From: Pseudomonas sivasensis
GTDB taxonomy: Bacteria; Pseudomonadota; Gammaproteobacteria; Pseudomonadales; Pseudomonadaceae
Reading direction: 5' to 3'
DNA: 64,000 nt
Assembly: GCF_013778505.1 (NCBI RefSeq)
Contig: NZ_JAAOWU010000012.1
Span: forward strand, 62,001 to 126,000
The position numbers and the translations under genes are program-made. Under the pieces are notes generated by a model that worked only from the letters and a program-made list of their open reading frames with translations, was not told the DNA's origin and did no database searches. The stretch's first letter is position 1. Every line of letters begins with the position of its first letter. Positions 16,756 to 26,106 of the stretch are shown one piece after another.

Positions 16756-18243
16756 ATGAGCGATATTCCACTGCTGCCCCAGGTTGAAGCCTTCCTCTGT
16801 CGAAACCATACGTTGTTCATCGACGGTGGCTACGTCGAGAGCCATTCGAGCCAGCGGTTGGAGGTGATTAACCCGGCGACCGGCAAGGTCATCGCCGATG
16901 TCGTCGACGCCGACCCGGCCGACATCGACGCAGCCGTGGCGTCGGCGAGCCGAGGCTTCAAGCAGTGGTCGCAGGTCGCACCGGCGGTGCGCGGCAATGT
17001 ACTGCTCAAGCTGGCCGACCTGCTGGAGCAACACCGCGAAGAACTGGCACAGATCGAAACCTGCCAGTCGGGCAAGATCATCCAGATTTCCCGTGCTTTC
17101 GAAGTCGACCAGGCCGCGCATTTCCTGCGTTACTACGCCGGCTGGGCTACCAAGATCAGCGGCCAGACCATCACCCCGTCGCTGCCCTCCTTCGCCGGCG
17201 AGCGCTACACCGCATTCACCCTGCGCGAGCCGGTCGGGGTGGTGGTCGGCATCGTGCCGTGGAATTTCTCGACCATGATCGCCATCTGGAAACTCGCCTC
17301 GGCGCTGGTGACCGGTTGCAGCATCATTATCAAGCCCAGCGAGTTCACGCCGCTGACCATCCTGCGCATCGCCGAGCTGGCGATTGACGCCGGCCTTCCC
17401 GCCGGTGCGCTGAACGTATTGACCGGTGGCGGCAGCGTAGGCAAAGGCCTGATCGAACACCCCGGCACCGACAAGGTGTCGTTCACCGGCTCCGTGCCGA
17501 CCGGGATTGCGGTGGGCCAGAGTGCCATGGGCGCCGGACTGACCCGGGCCACCCTTGAGCTGGGCGGGAAAAACTCGGCCGGATTCCTGCGCGATGTGGA
17601 CCTGGACAAGGCCGTCAACGGCATCATCGAAGCGGGCTTTTTGCACTCCGGGCAAATCTGCGCCGCCGCCGAACGCTTCTTTGTGCACCGTTCGCAGATC
17701 GAAGCGGTCATGGGCAAACTGGCCCAGCGCCTGAGCGCGCTGAACATCGGCTCGCCCCTGGATGAGCGCACCGAATTCGGCCCGGTCACCAACCGCCAGC
17801 ACCAACTCAAACTCGGCGAGTTCTTCGCCAAAGCCCGCGCCGAAAACAACAGCATCATTCACGGGGGCAACCTGATCGACCGTCCTGGCTGTTACGTCGA
17901 ACCGACGATCATCCTCGCCAACAACGTCAACGACACCCTGCTCAACGAAGAGACCTTCGGCCCCATTGCCACGTTCTTGCCGTACGACAGCGAAGAAGAA
18001 CTGCTGGCCTTGATGAACAACACACCCTACGGCTTGAGCGCCAGCCTCTGGACCAACGACTTGGGCAAGGCCCTGCGCATGGTGCCCGCCATCGAGGCCG
18101 GCACGGTGTGGGTGAACATGCACACGATGCTCGACCCGGCGGTGCCGTTTGGCGGCAACAAATCCTCGGGGATAGGCCGGGAGTTCGGCAGTGCGTTCAT
18201 CGATGACTACACCGAGCTAAAGTCGGTGATGATTCGCTACTGA
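16756..18243 (+). CDS. feaB: Phenylacetaldehyde/4-hydroxyphenylacetaldehyde dehydrogenase
   Basis: A 495-residue NAD-dependent aldehyde dehydrogenase. The catalytic cysteine is in HSGQICAAAERF, the general base glutamate in TLELGGKNS, and the nucleotide loop in FTGSVPTGIAVG. Sequence type and context match FeaB/PadA, which converts phenylacetaldehyde or 4-hydroxyphenylacetaldehyde to the acid. The product would feed the divergent C2-C1 hydroxylase and then the hpa operon. AGGA precedes the ATG. Distinguishing phenylacetaldehyde from its hydroxy form by sequence alone is not possible. Confidence 0.85.
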   Translation: MSDIPLLPQVEAFLCRNHTLFIDGGYVESHSSQRLEVINPATGKVIADVVDADPADIDAAVASASRGFKQWSQVAPAVRGNVLLKLADLLEQHREELAQIETCQSGKIIQISRAFEVDQAAHFLRYYAGWATKISGQTITPSLPSFAGERYTAFTLREPVGVVVGIVPWNFSTMIAIWKLASALVTGCSIIIKPSEFTPLTILRIAELAIDAGLPAGALNVLTGGGSVGKGLIEHPGTDKVSFTGSVPTGIAVGQSAMGAGLTRATLELGGKNSAGFLRDVDLDKAVNGIIEAGFLHSGQICAAAERFFVHRSQIEAVMGKLAQRLSALNIGSPLDERTEFGPVTNRQHQLKLGEFFAKARAENNSIIHGGNLIDRPGCYVEPTIILANNVNDTLLNEETFGPIATFLPYDSEEELLALMNNTPYGLSASLWTNDLGKALRMVPAIEAGTVWVNMHTMLDPAVPFGGNKSSGIGREFGSAFIDDYTELKSVMIRY

Positions 18244-18252
18244 AAACACATT

Positions 18253-18264
18253 ATTGGATCCACT
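18253..18264. promoter_or_regulatory. Candidate VanR operator 1
   Basis: ATTGGATCCACT differs in two places from ATTGGATCCAAT, the VanR operator known from other bacteria. It lies 117 bases before the vanA start. Confidence 0.6.
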
Positions 18265-18331
18265 GGAGCATATCGACCGATAATCGCCCAACAAAATATC
18301 AATACAAGATTGACTCTCCATCCTACGGCCC

Positions 18332-18351
18332 ATTTAATGGATCCATTAAAT
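18332..18351. promoter_or_regulatory. Candidate VanR operator 2
   Basis: ATTTAATGGATCCATTAAAT is a perfect 20-base palindrome centred on GGATCC, 30 bases before the vanA start, where bound VanR would block transcription. Vanillate would relieve it, by analogy with known VanR systems. Confidence 0.75.
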
Positions 18352-18359
18352 AAAAATAA
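18349..18359 (+). promoter_or_regulatory. Hfq/Crc CA motif before vanA
   Basis: AATAAAAATAA gives two overlapping AANAANAA matches about 20 bases before the vanA start codon and next to its GGAG ribosome binding site. Confidence 0.55.
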
Positions 18360-18380
18360 TCCGTTGCCTGGAGAGTCATC

Positions 18381-19442
18381 ATGTACCCCAAGAACACGTG
18401 GTATGTCGCCTGCACCCCCGATGAAATCGCGCACAAGCCCCTGGGTCGTCAGATCTGCGGCGAAAAAATGGTGTTTTATCGTGGCCAGGAAGGCGCCGTG
18501 GTGGCGGTCGAGGACTTCTGCCCCCATCGCGGTGCGCCGCTGTCGCTGGGTTATGTCGAGAACGGCAACCTGGTCTGCGGCTACCACGGGCTGGTCATGG
18601 GCGGCGACGGCAAGACCGTGGAAATGCCCGGTCAGCGGGTACGCGGCTTTCCGTGCAACAAGACCTTTGCCGCGGTTGAACGCTACGGCTTCATTTGGGT
18701 GTGGCCCGGCGATCAGGCCCAGGCCGACCCGGCGCTGATCCACCACTTGGAATGGGCCGTGAGTGACCAATGGGCCTATGGCGGCGGGCTGTTTGACATC
18801 CAGTGCGACTACCGCCTGATGATCGACAACCTGATGGACCTGACCCACGAAACCTACGTGCACGCCTCCAGCATCGGCCAGAAGGAAATCGACGAAGCGC
18901 CGCCCGTGACCACGGTGGACGGCGATGAGGTCGTCACTGCCCGGCACATGGAAAACATCATGGCCCCGCCGTTCTGGCGCATGGCCTTGCGTGGCAACAA
19001 CCTGGCCGATGACGTGCCGGTAGACCGCTGGCAGATCTGCCGCTTCACCCCGCCCAGCCATGTGCTGATCGAAGTCGGCGTGGCCCACGCCGGCAAGGGT
19101 GGCTATAACGCCGCCCCCGAGCATAAGGCTGCGAGCATTGTGGTCGACTTCATCACCCCGCAAACCGAGACCTCGATCTGGTACTTCTGGGGCATGGCGC
19201 GCAACTTCAACCCCCACGATGAGGCACTGACCGCAAGCATTCGCGAGGGCCAGGGCAAGATTTTCAGCGAAGACCTGGAAATGCTCGAACGCCAGCAACA
19301 GAACCTGCTGGCCCATCCGCAGCGCAACCTGCTCAAGTTGAATATCGACGCGGGTGGCGTGCAGTCACGCAAGATCCTGGAGCGACTGATTGCCAAGGAA
19401 CGCGCCCTCGAACCGCAACTGATCGCCACCACCACCGCCTGA
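18381..19442 (+). CDS. vanA: Vanillate O-demethylase, oxygenase subunit
   Basis: A 353-residue Rieske non-haem iron oxygenase that removes the methyl group of vanillate to give protocatechuate and formaldehyde. The Rieske ligands are Cys47, His49, Cys66 and His69 (CPHRG and CGYHG). The mononuclear iron site is in DNLMDLTHETYVH. Length is normal for VanA (about 350). GGAG precedes the ATG. It forms an operon with vanB 29 bases downstream. Two VanR-type palindromes and a CA motif lie in its leader, so both vanillate induction and catabolite repression are expected. Confidence 0.95.
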   Translation: MYPKNTWYVACTPDEIAHKPLGRQICGEKMVFYRGQEGAVVAVEDFCPHRGAPLSLGYVENGNLVCGYHGLVMGGDGKTVEMPGQRVRGFPCNKTFAAVERYGFIWVWPGDQAQADPALIHHLEWAVSDQWAYGGGLFDIQCDYRLMIDNLMDLTHETYVHASSIGQKEIDEAPPVTTVDGDEVVTARHMENIMAPPFWRMALRGNNLADDVPVDRWQICRFTPPSHVLIEVGVAHAGKGGYNAAPEHKAASIVVDFITPQTETSIWYFWGMARNFNPHDEALTASIREGQGKIFSEDLEMLERQQQNLLAHPQRNLLKLNIDAGGVQSRKILERLIAKERALEPQLIATTTA

Positions 19443-19471
19443 ACAGCGCGACAACTTTGCGAGGACTGAAC

Positions 19472-20422
19472 ATGATCGATGTGGTGGTGGTATCCCGTAA
19501 CAACGAAGCCCAGGACATTTGCAGCTATGAACTGGCCAGTGTCGATGGCCAGCCGTTGCCGGCCTTCAGTGCCGGCGCGCATATTGACGTGCACCTGCCC
19601 GACGGGGTGATCCGGCAATATTCCCTGTGCAATCACCCCGAAGAACGTCTTCGCTACCTGATCGGCGTGCTCAAGGACCCGGCCTCCCGGGGTGGCTCGC
19701 GCAGCTTGCACGAGCAGGTTCACGAGGGCGCACACCTGACCATCAGCGAACCCCGCAACCTATTTCCCTTAGTCCACGACGCGCGTCGCAGCCTGCTGTT
19801 TGCCGGTGGCATCGGCATCACTCCGATCCTGTGCATGGCCGAACGCCTGGCCCATGCGGGGGCCGACTTCGAACTGCATTACTGCGCCCGCGCCAGCGAG
19901 CGTGCGGCGTTTGTGCAGCGACTCAAGGCGTCGCCGTTTGCAGAGCGAGTGTTCCTGCATTTCGATGAGCAGCCGCACACGGCCTTGAATGCTGCCGAGG
20001 TGCTGGCGGCGCCCGCAGGCGACGTACACCTGTATGTCTGCGGCCCTGGCGGGTTCATGCAGCATGTACTCGACAGCGCACGCGCACAGGGCTGGCAGGA
20101 AGACTGCCTGCACCGCGAATACTTTAGTGCGGCACCGGTGGACAGCAGCCTCGACGGCGGCTTTTCGGTGAAGCTCGGCAGCAGCGGCCAGGTCTTCGAA
20201 ATTCCCGCCGACAAGACCGTGGTCCAGGTCCTGGAAAGCCACGGTATCGAGATTGCGGTGTCCTGCGAACAGGGGATTTGCGGCACCTGCCTGACCCGCG
20301 TGCTGGAAGGCATACCGGAGCACCGCGATCTGTTTCTCACCGAGCAGGAGCAGGCGCTGAATGATCAGTTCACGCCCTGCTGTTCGCGGGCGAAAACGCC
20401 CTTGCTGGTACTCGATATCTAA
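19472..20422 (+). CDS. vanB: Vanillate O-demethylase, reductase subunit
   Basis: A 316-residue reductase that passes electrons from NADH to VanA. The N-terminal flavin domain contains RQYSLCNHP, the nucleotide domain GGIGITPILCMAE, and the C-terminal plant-type [2Fe-2S] domain CEQGICGTCL with the last cysteine in CCSRA. This order is that of the phthalate dioxygenase reductase family. The ATG at 19472 follows GAGG. Its stop is five bases from the end of the convergent vanR. Confidence 0.95.
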   Translation: MIDVVVVSRNNEAQDICSYELASVDGQPLPAFSAGAHIDVHLPDGVIRQYSLCNHPEERLRYLIGVLKDPASRGGSRSLHEQVHEGAHLTISEPRNLFPLVHDARRSLLFAGGIGITPILCMAERLAHAGADFELHYCARASERAAFVQRLKASPFAERVFLHFDEQPHTALNAAEVLAAPAGDVHLYVCGPGGFMQHVLDSARAQGWQEDCLHREYFSAAPVDSSLDGGFSVKLGSSGQVFEIPADKTVVQVLESHGIEIAVSCEQGICGTCLTRVLEGIPEHRDLFLTEQEQALNDQFTPCCSRAKTPLLVLDI

Positions 20423-20427
20423 CCGGG

Positions 20428-21141
20428 TTACGACGCGGGCAGGATCACCTTCATGCGCGCGTCGGCGGTGGCTGAACTGAAAATCTCGGCATAGCGCAGG
20501 GTCGCGTTGGCATGCTCGCGCATGATGGCTTCGGCCCGTGCGCCCTGGCGATTGACCAGGGCGTCGAAGACCGAGTGATGCTGCATATGGGCATAGTTGA
20601 AGCGTCGGTACTCGCGGGCCATGTCCTCGCGATCCACCGCCAGCGCGGTCACCGAGGCGAACGGCAAGTGATCATTGCGCGCCAGCGCGTCGGCGATCGC
20701 CGGGTTGTGGCTGCCTTCGACGATGACCTGGTGAAAGCGCATGTTCAGGTCGTGATAGACCTCAAGGTCGTCTTCGGTCACGTAACCCTTTTCGAACAGT
20801 TGATCGCCCTCGACCAGGCAGCGCTCCAGCGCGGCGCGGGCCTCGTTGGATAACCCAAGCTCCGCGGTTTGACGCGCGGCCAGGCCTTCGAGCACGCCGC
20901 GCACTTCAACCGCGCCGGCAATGTCGCTGGGGCTGACCGAACGCACCTGATAACCGCGCCCGCCAAACGGCACCAGCAGTCCTTCTTGTTCAAGGGTACG
21001 AAAAGCCATGCGCACGGGCATGCGCGACACGCCGAACAACTGCGCCGTGGGAATTTCCATCAGCCGCTCGCCCGCCGCCAACTCCCCGCTGGCAATCATC
21101 TTGCGCAGTGCAACCAGCACCAATTGACCGGGCTTACTCAT
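20428..21141 (-). CDS. vanR: GntR-family vanillate repressor
   Basis: A 237-residue GntR/FadR-type regulator. The winged helix occupies about residues 5-70 (IPTAQLFGVSRMPVRMAFRT), and the rest is the all-helical FCD ligand domain with a metal-site histidine in DLNMRFHQVI. VanR represses vanAB until vanillate binds. The ATG at 21141 gives the usual VanR length; the frame is open to 21183. It is convergent with vanB and lies 55 bases downstream of the ferulate operon on the same strand, so read-through from that operon could also express it. Confidence 0.9.
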   Translation of the reverse strand: MSKPGQLVLVALRKMIASGELAAGERLMEIPTAQLFGVSRMPVRMAFRTLEQEGLLVPFGGRGYQVRSVSPSDIAGAVEVRGVLEGLAARQTAELGLSNEARAALERCLVEGDQLFEKGYVTEDDLEVYHDLNMRFHQVIVEGSHNPAIADALARNDHLPFASVTALAVDREDMAREYRRFNYAHMQHHSVFDALVNRQGARAEAIMREHANATLRYAEIFSSATADARMKVILPAS

Positions 21142-21196
21142 CCAGGCAACTTCCAGAAAACGTGGGTCGCCATAGTACCGCAAGCCTCTGCCGCCG

Positions 21197-22897
21197 TCAG
21201 ACGAATGCCAGTGCCGCCCGCGCCCCGTCTATCGCGCCCAAGTGCTGGGCCAGTCTTGATGGCAGGTAATCAAAAAAGAAACCGGCGCTTTGCAGCTTGG
21301 CGGCGCGCAACGGATCCCCTTCGGGCAATGCCCTGGACACCCGTGCCGCCCGCGCCCAGGCAAAGGCCAGCAGCGCAACGCCACACAGCTGGAGGAAATC
21401 CGGCGCAGCGCGATACGGGTATTCGCTGTCTTCCAGGGAGCGTTCGCGGATGGCACTCACCACCTTGTCCAAGGCGTCGCACAGGCTGCCAAGTGCCAGG
21501 GAGAAGGCCGCGCATTCGACGAACTCGCTGCCCTGCCCGGCCTCTGCACGCAACTCGCCCAGCAGCAGGCCGAACACCCGACCGTCATCCCCAAGCACCT
21601 TGCGCAGCAACAGGTCATTGGCCTGGATCTCATTGCTGCCCTCGTAGATCATCGCGATGCGACTGTCGCGCAAGGTTTGCTCGATGGCGAACTCGGCGAC
21701 GTAACCGTAACCGCCGAAGACCTGCAAGGCATTGCTGGCCTGGCGGAAGCCCTGTTCAGTGAAAAACGCCTTGATGATAGGGGTCAGCAACGGCGCCAAT
21801 GGGTCGTCCCGATCCAGCAGGTGCGCCGCCCAGTAACCGATAGCGCGCATGCCCTCGCTGGTGGTGCGCAGCTCCAGCAATACACGCCGCATGGCCGGGT
21901 GATAGCAGATCGGATCGGCCGCCTGGGCCGCCACTTCTTCAGGCCTGATCGGCGCGCGCATCTGCACACGGTCGGCGGCGTATTGGCGGGCGTTCTGCCA
22001 CGCCGCCTCGGCATGCCCCAGGCCTTGCAGGCCCACGTGTAGGCGCGCCGAATTCATCATCACAAACATTGCCGCCAGGCCGCGATTGGCCTCGCCGATC
22101 AGCCAGCCCTGGGCAGCTTCGAACGTCAGCGAACAGGTGGCGCTGCCCTTGATGCCCATCTTGTGCTCAAGGCCGTCACAGCGCACGCCATTGACGTGGC
22201 CATCGTCCAATCGCTTGGGCACCAGAAAAAGGGAAATACCGCGACTGCCGGACGGCGCATCGGGCAGGCGCGCCAGCACCAGGTGCAGGATGTTGGCCGT
22301 GAGGTCGTGCTCGCCACCGGAGATAAACAGCTTGCTGCCACTCAGGCGATAACTGCCATCCGCTTGGGGTTCGGCGCGACAGCGCAGCAAGCCGACGTCG
22401 CTGCCGGCCTGGGGCTCGGTCAGGCACATGGTGGGCAAGGCCTGGCCGGTGACGATTTCAGGCAAGTAGCGCGCCTGCAACCACTGCTCGGCGTGGGTCT
22501 TGAGGCACAGGTAGGCGCCATGGGCGATGCCGGTGTACATGGCCCAGGCGTGGTTGCTGGCGTAGAGCATTTCTTGCAACGCCGCGTCGAGCAATTGCGG
22601 CAAGCCCTGCCCGCCCACTACCTCGGCGCACGCCAGCCCTGGCCAGCCACCGTCCACATAGGCCTGGTAAGCCTCGACAAAACCATCCGGGGTGCTGACC
22701 TGCCCCGCCTGCCAACGGCAGCCCTGACGATCACCTTGACTGTTCAGCGGCGCCAGCACGCCCTGACTGAAGCGTGCAGCCTCCTCCAGCACCTGCATCG
22801 CCAGGGACAGGTCCAAGGCCTGCCATGCAGAGGGCGCCTGCAGCCAATGCTCCAGGACAAATTGCATATCGCGCAGGGGCGCCTCATAGCTCCACAT
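21197..22897 (-). CDS. Acyl-CoA dehydrogenase of the ferulate cluster
   Basis: A 566-residue acyl-CoA dehydrogenase of the long DmdC/FadE-like subgroup. FAD- and substrate-binding segments are visible in MCLTEPQAGSDVGLLRC, LSGSKLFISGGEHD and MIYEGSNEIQANDLLLRK. It is the last gene of the ech-vdh-fcs-aat run. In Pseudomonas this gene and aat could form a beta-oxidative branch of ferulate breakdown, but the main route uses Ech, and mutants in the homologue have little effect according to published work on related clusters. Thus its true substrate is uncertain. Confidence 0.85.
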   Translation of the reverse strand: MWSYEAPLRDMQFVLEHWLQAPSAWQALDLSLAMQVLEEAARFSQGVLAPLNSQGDRQGCRWQAGQVSTPDGFVEAYQAYVDGGWPGLACAEVVGGQGLPQLLDAALQEMLYASNHAWAMYTGIAHGAYLCLKTHAEQWLQARYLPEIVTGQALPTMCLTEPQAGSDVGLLRCRAEPQADGSYRLSGSKLFISGGEHDLTANILHLVLARLPDAPSGSRGISLFLVPKRLDDGHVNGVRCDGLEHKMGIKGSATCSLTFEAAQGWLIGEANRGLAAMFVMMNSARLHVGLQGLGHAEAAWQNARQYAADRVQMRAPIRPEEVAAQAADPICYHPAMRRVLLELRTTSEGMRAIGYWAAHLLDRDDPLAPLLTPIIKAFFTEQGFRQASNALQVFGGYGYVAEFAIEQTLRDSRIAMIYEGSNEIQANDLLLRKVLGDDGRVFGLLLGELRAEAGQGSEFVECAAFSLALGSLCDALDKVVSAIRERSLEDSEYPYRAAPDFLQLCGVALLAFAWARAARVSRALPEGDPLRAAKLQSAGFFFDYLPSRLAQHLGAIDGARAALAFV

Positions 22898-22931
22898 CGG
22901 GACACCTCATCATCGAATAAAACGTGTGTGT

Positions 22932-24173
22932 TCAAGCGCGCCAGTCAGGGTTCTCGATCAGCAGCGCCATGCCCTGCCCGCCGCCCACGCACGCAGCGGC
23001 AATGCCGTAGCGCAGGTTGTGCTGACGCAGTTGCCGGGCCAGGCTCATGACCAGGCGCAGACCGCTGGCAGCCAAAGGATGCCCCAGCGCAAGGGAGCCG
23101 CCCTGGACGTTGAGCCGAGTGCTGTCCAGCTCCAGCTCCTGGGCCACAGCGAGTACCTGGGCCGACTGCGCTTCGTTGATCTCGAAACGGCCGATATCGC
23201 TCAGGTTCAACCCGCTGCGGTGCAGCAACAGACGAATCGCTGGTGCCGGGCCGATGCCCATGAATTCGGGGGCCACGCCGACCACCGCGCTGGCCACCAA
23301 CCGGGCCAGGGCCGGGTGCGTGCAGTCTGAGGCGCGTCCCACCAACGCGGCCGCCGCACCATCGACCACCGCACAACTATTGCCGGCGGTCTGCACCCCA
23401 TCCGCATGCACGGCGCGCAAACGCGCGAGTGCCTCAAGGTCGGTAGACCGTGGGTGACTGTCCTCGGTCACCGCAGCGGCGCGACGTGCCAGGGTGAGGC
23501 GTCGGGGTTGATAACCGTCAAGTTCGAACACCTGGTTATCGACGCTGACGATCTCTTGCGCCCAGGCCCCCTCACGCTGCGCCTGCAACGCACGCTGATG
23601 ACTGTCACAGGCATACCGGTCCACCGCCTCGCGGCTCAGGCCATAACGGCGCGCCAGGTTATCGGCGGTGGCGATCATGTCCAGGCCGGGAGCCGGGTCG
23701 TACAGTGCCTCCCACAGAAAATCCTTGAATTGCACCTCGCCTCCCAGGCGAAACCCGCCCCGGTGGGTGTAAGCAGCAATCGGATTGCGCGACATGGATT
23801 CAGCCGCCACGCACAGGGCCAGTTGCACCTCGTCGCGCAGTTGTTCAGCGGCCTGGCGCAACAGCTCGAAACCGGTGGCGCAGATGCGCTGCACCCCCAG
23901 CGCCGGGACCGATTGCGCCACACCGCTGTACAACCCGATATGCCGTGGCAGCAAGTAGGCATCGAAGCTGGCCTGGGCCATGGAACCCGCCAACACGCTG
24001 TCCACCGCCTGCGGATCGATATCGGCCCGGGCCAGCACTTCACGGCCGACCTTGATCCCCAGGTCGATGGGCGAGACCTGGGACAGCGCACCACCGAGGT
24101 CGACCCACGGCGTGCGCACCGCCTCGAAAATCGCCGCGTCGGCAAACGCCGAATACTGCCCTGCGCCGCTCAA
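22932..24173 (-). CDS. aat: Beta-ketothiolase of the ferulate cluster
   Basis: A 413-residue thiolase. The nucleophilic cysteine lies in VQRICATGFELLRQA, the histidine in SLALGHPLAASG and the second cysteine in CVGGGQGMALLI. The gene overlaps the end of fcs by four bases, so the two are translationally coupled. The name aat was given to the homologue beside fcs in Pseudomonas sp. HR199. A thiolytic step on a 3-oxo derivative of feruloyl-CoA would release vanilloyl-CoA; this alternative route is inference. Confidence 0.88.
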   Translation of the reverse strand: MSGAGQYSAFADAAIFEAVRTPWVDLGGALSQVSPIDLGIKVGREVLARADIDPQAVDSVLAGSMAQASFDAYLLPRHIGLYSGVAQSVPALGVQRICATGFELLRQAAEQLRDEVQLALCVAAESMSRNPIAAYTHRGGFRLGGEVQFKDFLWEALYDPAPGLDMIATADNLARRYGLSREAVDRYACDSHQRALQAQREGAWAQEIVSVDNQVFELDGYQPRRLTLARRAAAVTEDSHPRSTDLEALARLRAVHADGVQTAGNSCAVVDGAAAALVGRASDCTHPALARLVASAVVGVAPEFMGIGPAPAIRLLLHRSGLNLSDIGRFEINEAQSAQVLAVAQELELDSTRLNVQGGSLALGHPLAASGLRLVMSLARQLRQHNLRYGIAAACVGGGQGMALLIENPDWRA

Positions 24174-26044
24174 GGCTTGGGCCCGGCGCGCAGGATGGTG
24201 GGGTCTTCACCGCGATACAACGCCTCGACCTTGGCCGCGCGCCACTGCAGTACCGCCCGCTGATTGATCGAACCTTTATCGGTGATTTCCCCACGGTCGA
24301 TGGACGCGGGTTCGTCGAGCACGGCAATCCATTCCAGGCGACTGGCATTACCGGTGGCGTCGCGATTAAGGCGTTGCAACCAATCGCCGAACCATTGGCG
24401 CACCGGCTCGCTTGCCAATACCTGGGCGTCGCTGGCGTCGGCGCTCAAACCCGCCAAACGGCGGCATTCGTAGGCTCTGGGGAACACCAGCGCCCCCAGG
24501 CATTCGCGGTCCGGCGCGGCAATGACCAGGTCTTGCACGTAGGGCGAGCCTTCCAGTACCGCGCGATTGCGCAACGGGCCTACGCTGACAAACACCCCGG
24601 AAGACAGCTTGAAGTCTTCGGCAATGCGCCCGTCGAACATCAGCCCCAATTGCGGCTGGTGGGGATCGGCGAGTTTGATCGCGTCTCCGGAACAGTAGAA
24701 ACCCTGGTCATCGAACACCTCGGCGGTTTGCTCGGGCGCGCGCCAGTAACCCGGCATGATGTGCGGCCCGCGAAAGCGCCCTTCGAACTTGCCGTCCACC
24801 GGCACCAGTCGCACTTCGCATCCCGGCGCGGGCAAGCCGATATAACCGGCCATGGACAACGGCCCAGTGGTGAACGTGCAGGACGGCGCGGCTTCGGTCA
24901 TGCCCAGCCCGGCCATCATGCGGATGCGCTCACCGCAGTGCAGCTCGGCCACGCGGTCGAGGCGATCCCAGATGCTCTGTGACAGGCCCGCAGCGGCAAA
25001 GAAGAACAGTGTCATCCGCGCAAAAAAGCGCTCGCGCAACTCAGCATCCTGCTCCAGGGCGCTGACCAGCTCTTCCCAGCCTTTGGGAACGGTCAGGTAG
25101 GCCGTCGGCGAAATTTCCTTGAGGTTGCGCAGGGTCTCGGCAAAGCCCTGGACCGTGGGTTTGCCGTCGTCGAGGTAAAAAGTGCCGCCGTTATAGAGCA
25201 CAATGCCGACGTTGTGGCTGCCGCCAAAGGTGTGATTCCACGGTAGCCAGTCCACCAGCACCGGCGGTTCCTCGCCGAACACCGGAAAGGTCTGCAACAG
25301 CATTTGCTGGTTGGCGCAGAGCATGCGTTGAGTGGTGATCACGGCCTTGGGCAGTTTGGTCGAGCCCGAAGTGAAGAGGAACTTGGCAATGCTGTCCGGG
25401 CCCGTGGCGTCAAACGCCGCTTCAGCCTCGGCGCCACTCGGCGTTTTAAGCAGGCTGTCGAAGCTCACCCGAGTGCGCCCAGGCACTTCACCGCGCACAC
25501 TGATCAACGGCGTTTCGGCGGGCAACACCGCCTCGATTGCGCGCTGGTAGGCGGCCGCATCGCTGACGAACACCAGCCCCGGTTGCAGCAGGCCACACAC
25601 ATGCCGCAGCTTGGCGAAATCCTGGGACAGCAGCGAATACGCGGGCGATACCGGGCAATACGGAATACCGGCATACATGGCGCCCAGCGCCACCTGCAAA
25701 TGCTCGATATCGTTGCCCGACAACAATGCCAGTGGCTTGTCCGCCGACAGTCCGTAACTCAACAGGCCTTGGGCAATAGAGCGCACGCTGTCGAGCATCT
25801 CCCTGTAGCTCACGCGGCGCCAGTCGCCACCGCCCTGGCGTGCGGCGATAAACGTCTGCTCGGGGCGCACCCGGGCCCAATGCACAAGACGATCGAGCAA
25901 GCGCGCAGGCAACTCGGCCAACGGCTCCAGGGAACGCATATGCAGCACGCCCTGCTCTTCGGTGACCTGCACCGGTGCGTGGCCGATGGACACTTCGCGG
26001 TATCGCGACGCGGACTGGGGTTGCGGTCTGAATTCGGAACTCAC
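24170..26044 (-). CDS. fcs: Feruloyl-CoA synthetase
   Basis: A 624-residue ATP-dependent CoA ligase of the ANL superfamily. The phosphate loop FLFTSGSTKLPKAV, the GLGMTEAAPSC motif and the C-terminal hinge region around GRIAEDFKLSSG are clear. It activates ferulate, coumarate and caffeate for Ech. The open frame begins at a TTG (26062), but the following ATGGAGG looks like the ribosome binding site itself: GGAGG lies eight bases before a GTG at 26044, which I take as the start. A CA motif lies at 26083-26090. Gap to vdh about 60 bases. Confidence 0.92.
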   Translation of the reverse strand: MSSEFRPQPQSASRYREVSIGHAPVQVTEEQGVLHMRSLEPLAELPARLLDRLVHWARVRPEQTFIAARQGGGDWRRVSYREMLDSVRSIAQGLLSYGLSADKPLALLSGNDIEHLQVALGAMYAGIPYCPVSPAYSLLSQDFAKLRHVCGLLQPGLVFVSDAAAYQRAIEAVLPAETPLISVRGEVPGRTRVSFDSLLKTPSGAEAEAAFDATGPDSIAKFLFTSGSTKLPKAVITTQRMLCANQQMLLQTFPVFGEEPPVLVDWLPWNHTFGGSHNVGIVLYNGGTFYLDDGKPTVQGFAETLRNLKEISPTAYLTVPKGWEELVSALEQDAELRERFFARMTLFFFAAAGLSQSIWDRLDRVAELHCGERIRMMAGLGMTEAAPSCTFTTGPLSMAGYIGLPAPGCEVRLVPVDGKFEGRFRGPHIMPGYWRAPEQTAEVFDDQGFYCSGDAIKLADPHQPQLGLMFDGRIAEDFKLSSGVFVSVGPLRNRAVLEGSPYVQDLVIAAPDRECLGALVFPRAYECRRLAGLSADASDAQVLASEPVRQWFGDWLQRLNRDATGNASRLEWIAVLDEPASIDRGEITDKGSINQRAVLQWRAAKVEALYRGEDPTILRAGPKP

Positions 26045-26082
26045 AAGGACGTCCTCCATCAAGGCGAATCAACGCCGCCTTG

Positions 26083-26090
26083 TTATTGTT
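26083..26090 (-). promoter_or_regulatory. Hfq/Crc CA motif before fcs
   Basis: On the minus strand AACAATAA lies about 40 bases upstream of the proposed GTG start, within the vdh-fcs gap. Confidence 0.5.
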
Positions 26091-26106
26091 ATGTCGCAGC
26101 GCCTGC

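Noticed and set aside
16630..18123. Open frame of 497 codons on the minus strand opposite feaB
   Set aside because: It is antisense to an unmistakable aldehyde dehydrogenase and has low-complexity, histidine- and glycine-rich composition typical of shadow frames.
18244..18380. Transposon end or restriction-site artefact because of two GGATCC sites
   Set aside because: The sites are embedded in palindromes that agree with known VanR operators and lie in the proper promoter position.
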